A DNA stretch of 62,006 nt, from the NCBI GenBank assembly GCA_000955785.1, contig JYOD01000059.1, positions 28,856 through 90,861 of the forward strand, written 5' to 3'. The stretch comes from Burkholderiaceae bacterium 16 (GTDB lineage Bacteria; Pseudomonadota; Gammaproteobacteria; Burkholderiales; Burkholderiaceae). Below, piece by piece: positions 59,171 through 62,006 of this stretch (within the stretch, counting starts at the first letter, position 1; each line of letters begins with the position of its first letter). Below the pieces are notes generated by a model. The model was not told where the DNA came from. It was given only the letters and a program-made list of their open reading frames with translations, and did no database searches. A program made the translations under genes and the position numbers.

Positions 59171-59554
59171 TTACGTGCGAGCGTCGGTGCGCCGGCGCCG
59201 CACGCGGCGGTAGAGCGCGAAGTAGACAGCCATGTTCAGCGCAAGCACCAGGGCGCCAAGCACCAACTGGATTTCGCGCGTGAGGTCGTCGGGATAGATC
59301 AGTTGCAGGACGTAGTGCTGGATGAAGTCGCCGCCGTAGGCTTGCAGGCCGGCGCGCTGGCGCAGCGCGTTTTCCAGCGGCGTGAGCGGGCAGATCCACC
59401 CGCTCCACTCCACCACCACGCCCCATGCCGCCGCCGGCAAGTGCAGCCATGCCAGGCGCGGCCAGCGCAGCACTAGCAAGCCGCCCAGCATCGCGAAGAC
59501 GATAAAGGCAAGGTGCAGCAGGACGACCGCGTCCGCCAGCCACGCCGCCATCAT
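59171..59554 (-). CDS. DUF2784 membrane protein
   Basis: A 127-residue inner-membrane protein with three or four helices (WLADAVVLLHLAFIVFAMLG, GLLVLRWPRLAWLHLPAAAW, LVLGALVLALNMAVYFALYR) and the DUF2784 signature WGVVVEWSGWICPLTPLENA. The function is unknown. Its start overlaps the LysR stop (ATGA at 59551-59554), so it is coupled to that regulator gene. It converges on the crotonase gene. Confidence 0.88.
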   Translation of the reverse strand: MMAAWLADAVVLLHLAFIVFAMLGGLLVLRWPRLAWLHLPAAAWGVVVEWSGWICPLTPLENALRQRAGLQAYGGDFIQHYVLQLIYPDDLTREIQLVLGALVLALNMAVYFALYRRVRRRRTDART

Positions 59555-60468
59555 CGCCCCTGCCGCCCCGTCCAGTAGCCCGGCACCGCGAACGCCGCCT
59601 TCAGGTGCTCGATAAAGAAACGGATCTTGGCCGGCACCGGACGCTGCTGCGGGTACACCGCAAGGATGTCGTAGTCGGGCAGCGCGTACTCGTCCAGCAC
59701 GGTGATCAGTTCGCCGCTCTCCAGCTGCGACAGGATTTCCCACGTGGAACGCCAGCCCAGTCCGAGTCCCTCCCCGGTCCAGCGGTGCAGCAGTTCGCCG
59801 TCGTTGCAATCGAGGTTCCCGTTCACGCGCACGGTCACGGTCTTGCCGTCCTGCTGGAAATACCAGCCGCGCTGCTGGCCGCCCTGCAGGTTGAACGCCA
59901 GGCAGTTGTGCTGGGCCAGGTCGTCCAGCGTCTGCGGCACGCCGTAGCGCGCGAAGTAGGCGGGCGTGCCGCACACCACGCGCTTGTTGGTGGCCAGCTT
60001 GATGGCGACGAAATTCGGATCGATGGCGCCGCCGATGCGGATGCCCACGTCGTAACCCTCGCGCACCAGGTCCACCACGCGATCGGTCAGGTTGAAGGAA
60101 ATCTGCACCTCCGGATTCGCTGCCAGGAACGCCGGCGCGTGCGGCGCCACGTGCTTGCGTCCGAACGCCGCCGGGGCCGACACGATCAGGTGCCCGGTTG
60201 CCTTGTGCTTGCCTTCCGCGATCAGCATCTCGGCACGGTCGAGATCGGCCAGCGCCTTCTTGCACTGTTCCATGAAGGCCGCGCCCTGCTCCGTCACCAC
60301 GATGCGCCGCGTCGAGCGGTGCAGCAGCTTCACGCCGATGCGCGCCTCCAGCGCATTGATGCGGCGCCCGATCATCACCGGCGTCACGCCCTGCGTCAGG
60401 GCGGCGGCGGCCATGCTGCCGTGCTCGACGACTGCGATAAAGGCTTCGATTTGCTTTAGCTTGTCCAT
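59551..60468 (-). CDS. LysR family transcriptional regulator
   Basis: A 305-residue LysR protein: helix-turn-helix at about 4-62 (DKLKQIEAFIAVVEHGSMAA, GVTPVMIGRRINALEARIGV, LLHRSTRRIVVTEQG) and a 200-residue effector domain of the CrgA/AaeR-like branch. I start at ATG 60468, in line with the family; AGGAG lies about 10 bases upstream. Its downstream partner is the DUF2784 gene. The regulated genes are not obvious. Confidence 0.9.
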   Translation of the reverse strand: MDKLKQIEAFIAVVEHGSMAAAALTQGVTPVMIGRRINALEARIGVKLLHRSTRRIVVTEQGAAFMEQCKKALADLDRAEMLIAEGKHKATGHLIVSAPAAFGRKHVAPHAPAFLAANPEVQISFNLTDRVVDLVREGYDVGIRIGGAIDPNFVAIKLATNKRVVCGTPAYFARYGVPQTLDDLAQHNCLAFNLQGGQQRGWYFQQDGKTVTVRVNGNLDCNDGELLHRWTGEGLGLGWRSTWEILSQLESGELITVLDEYALPDYDILAVYPQQRPVPAKIRFFIEHLKAAFAVPGYWTGRQGR

Positions 60469-60575
60469 GCTGTGTGTCTCCTGAGCGTAATTGTGGCGCA
60501 TGGGAGGCCGCCATGCATGCGTGCGGTGCTATGGGCACAATTCGCCGGGGTGCATGGGACCTGCGACAGCGGCGC

Positions 60576-61514
60576 TCAGGGGCGCCCGCGCACCGCCGGC
60601 CGCCCCCGAGGCATCCCTTGCGCCCGATGCCGTACCTCTTTGCTGAACTCCGCGCACGCATGTGTCATCAGGTCTTCGGACCGGTACACCAGGAACACCC
60701 GGAACTCCGGCAGTTCGTCGCTGATCGGCAGGCGCACCAGCGACTCGGGATCCAGCCGCAGCGGCCCGGTGCCGTCGAACACGAAGTCCGACCACATGCT
60801 GATCAGGTCGGTGCGCGTGGCGAGTTGCAGGCCGAGCAGGTTGGAAGCGCTCTGCACGATGCGCTTGGGCATGTCCAGCCGATGCAGGCGCATCAGGCTG
60901 GCCAGCGGGCTGCCGGGGTCGTCGAGCGGGTCGAGGACGAGCCAGTCGGCGTCGAGCAGCGGCCGCAGCCGGCGTACCCGCCGCAGCGGATGGCCGGCGC
61001 GCACCGCTAGCGACATGCCGGTGGAGAACAGTGGCTCCCACTGGAAGGCGCCAGTTCCGGGGCCGCTGTTGGTGGAGATCAGGCCAAGGTCGAGCCGGCC
61101 TTCGCGCAGGCCTTCGAGGATCTGCTGCGGGCGCAGCTCGAAGCCGCGCAGCGCGACATTGGGAAAGCGTTTGCGGAAGGCGGCCATGGCATCGGGCAGC
61201 GGCCCGCTGGAGGCCACGGCGGTCAGGCCGATATTGAGCTGCGCGTCGGCGTGGCCGCGGATCGCTTCTATGTCTTCCAGCGCGTGGCGCAGCTCCTGCT
61301 CGACCAGGCTGGCGCGCTTGACCAGCGCCACGCCGTAGGCGGTCAGGCTGACGCCGCGCACGGAACGCGACATCAGCGTGACGCCGAGTTCGCGTTCCAG
61401 TTCGGCGATGGCCTTGGACAGCGCCGGCTGCGATACATGCAGGCTGCGCGAGGCTTCGTGGATGCTGCCGTGCTGGGCTACCGCCAGCAGGATGCGCAGT
61501 TGCTGCAGCTTCAT
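60576..61514 (-). CDS. LysR family transcriptional regulator
   Basis: A 312-residue LysR protein: HTH at about 1-60 (MKLQQLRILLAVAQHGSIHE, SLHVSQPALSKAIAELEREL) and an effector domain. Start ATG 61514 gives the usual length; a longer frame to 61649 is not family-like. GGAAAG precedes the ATG. It is divergent from the symporter gene starting at 61857 and likely controls it. Confidence 0.9.
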   Translation of the reverse strand: MKLQQLRILLAVAQHGSIHEASRSLHVSQPALSKAIAELERELGVTLMSRSVRGVSLTAYGVALVKRASLVEQELRHALEDIEAIRGHADAQLNIGLTAVASSGPLPDAMAAFRKRFPNVALRGFELRPQQILEGLREGRLDLGLISTNSGPGTGAFQWEPLFSTGMSLAVRAGHPLRRVRRLRPLLDADWLVLDPLDDPGSPLASLMRLHRLDMPKRIVQSASNLLGLQLATRTDLISMWSDFVFDGTGPLRLDPESLVRLPISDELPEFRVFLVYRSEDLMTHACAEFSKEVRHRAQGMPRGRPAVRGRP

Positions 61515-61856
61515 CTTTCCCTTTCCCCTGTTTTCCTGTTTTTCTCGGTGCCCCGCGCCGGTGCGCCGCGCCCCGCGGCCGTGCGCCTGGGTGCGCTTCA
61601 GGCACGCCCGTGCGTACCCGGCGCCGCGCCGCGATGCCGCGTGGCACAAGGCTTCTCCGTACTTCTACCGATAGCGGCGCAACCCTGGTTATGGCGGCGA
61701 TGCCATTTGGTTATCAGGATGAAAATATATGATTTTTGGCTTGCCGTGTTTGCCTGAATACTTCATCGCCAGGGATTCCACATTCCCTACGCTGGACGCA
61801 GGCAACCGCCGGCCTCCACGGCCCGATCCCCCAACCAAGTTCGTGGAGAAATCGAC
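61515..61856. promoter_or_regulatory. Divergent region between LysR and MHS transporter
   Basis: This 342-base gap separates the LysR start from the transporter start. An AT-rich segment at about 61710-61740 (GATGAAAATATATGATTTTT) is the likely promoter/operator area; no palindrome was clear enough to name. Confidence 0.4.
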
Positions 61857-62006
61857 ATGAACGATGCCACCCTGCCTGGCGCGCCTTCGCTGGCGCCTGC
61901 CCAGGCGACACCCGCCACTCCGGCCCGCCAGAGCCAGTTCCGCCTGATCGCCGCCTGCTCGATCGGCAATGCGCTGGAAATGTACGACTTCACCGTCTAC
62001 AGCTTC
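61857..62006 (+). CDS. MHS-family MFS transporter, partial at right edge
   Basis: The first 50 residues of an MFS carrier: an Ala/Pro-rich N-terminus, then RLIAACSIGNALEMYDFTVYSF, the metabolite:H+ symporter signature, like residues 25-40 of the carrier at 19397. The rest is cut by the window edge. GGAG lies 9 bases before the ATG. It is divergent from the LysR gene at 60576, whose target it probably is. Confidence 0.85.
   Translation, partial: MNDATLPGAPSLAPAQATPATPARQSQFRLIAACSIGNALEMYDFTVYSF

Overview
The window is about 62 kb of GC-rich DNA (roughly two thirds G+C by eye) with dense, short-spaced operons. It looks like a chromosomal segment of a betaproteobacterium of the Burkholderiaceae, most like Cupriavidus/Ralstonia. 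I infer this from composition, from the conserved rsmI/yraN/diaA/dolP neighbourhood, from the Sox gene order and from the protein families present. No species call is possible without a search. No phage, IS element or CRISPR array was seen.

Layout. 1-4783: an NYN/LOTUS RNA-binding protein cut by the left edge, then a fused indolepyruvate-type ferredoxin oxidoreductase ending at a strong terminator. 4958-7481: a decayed-looking type VI secretion (PAAR) locus and an NTF2-like protein. 7611-12439: a coupled three-gene operon (membrane protein, DUF4166, TIGR01777 epimerase), its probable GbsR/MarR regulator, an HD hydrolase, a GNAT and a VOC protein. 12566-20713: two MFS carriers, a DODA-type dioxygenase, YciI, a quinone reductase with a divergent LysR, and an MHS-family symporter. 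20808-26340: DUF3999/DUF2339 membrane proteins, a DUF2314-like protein and the DNA glycosylase Tag. 26341-26944: a gene-free, origin-like block with DnaA boxes, an AT-rich island and six GTATAC palindromes. 27816-27891: tRNA-Ala(CGC).

27932-38621 is one leftward sulfur-oxidation block: fccA-fccB (sulfide dehydrogenase), an ArsR-type thiol sensor, soxC-soxD, a small cytochrome c, soxY-soxZ, an exported DsrE protein, soxA-soxX, a thioredoxin and soxB. With SoxYZ as carrier, SoxAX loading, SoxB hydrolysing and SoxCD oxidising the sulfane sulfur, it encodes full periplasmic oxidation of thiosulfate to sulfate, plus sulfide oxidation.

38880-44757: envelope and housekeeping genes (dolP, diaA/gmhA, yraN, rsmI, rlpA, an MBL hydrolase, an exonuclease-fold protein, a small membrane protein). 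44873-48807: an ArsC/Spx protein, LysR, a phosphinothricin-type acetyltransferase, and an AhpD-GNAT-azoreductase operon in which two adjacent genes carry frameshifts. 49150-54314: two amidohydrolase/peptidase-type enzymes, a DctA carrier and a GntR regulator, probably for uptake and cleavage of an N-acyl or carbamoyl compound. 54859-59118: a fatty-acid or aromatic acyl-CoA operon (dienoyl-CoA-reductase-like SDR, two crotonases, an acyl-CoA ligase). 59171-62006: DUF2784, two LysR regulators and the start of another MHS transporter cut by the right edge.

The most unusual items are the origin-like palindrome block at 26.4-26.8 kb, the in-frame join of a PAAR effector head to a small exported protein at 5.4 kb, a pair of near-identical 20-bp operators around the GbsR regulator, and the paired frameshifts at 47.5-48.2 kb.
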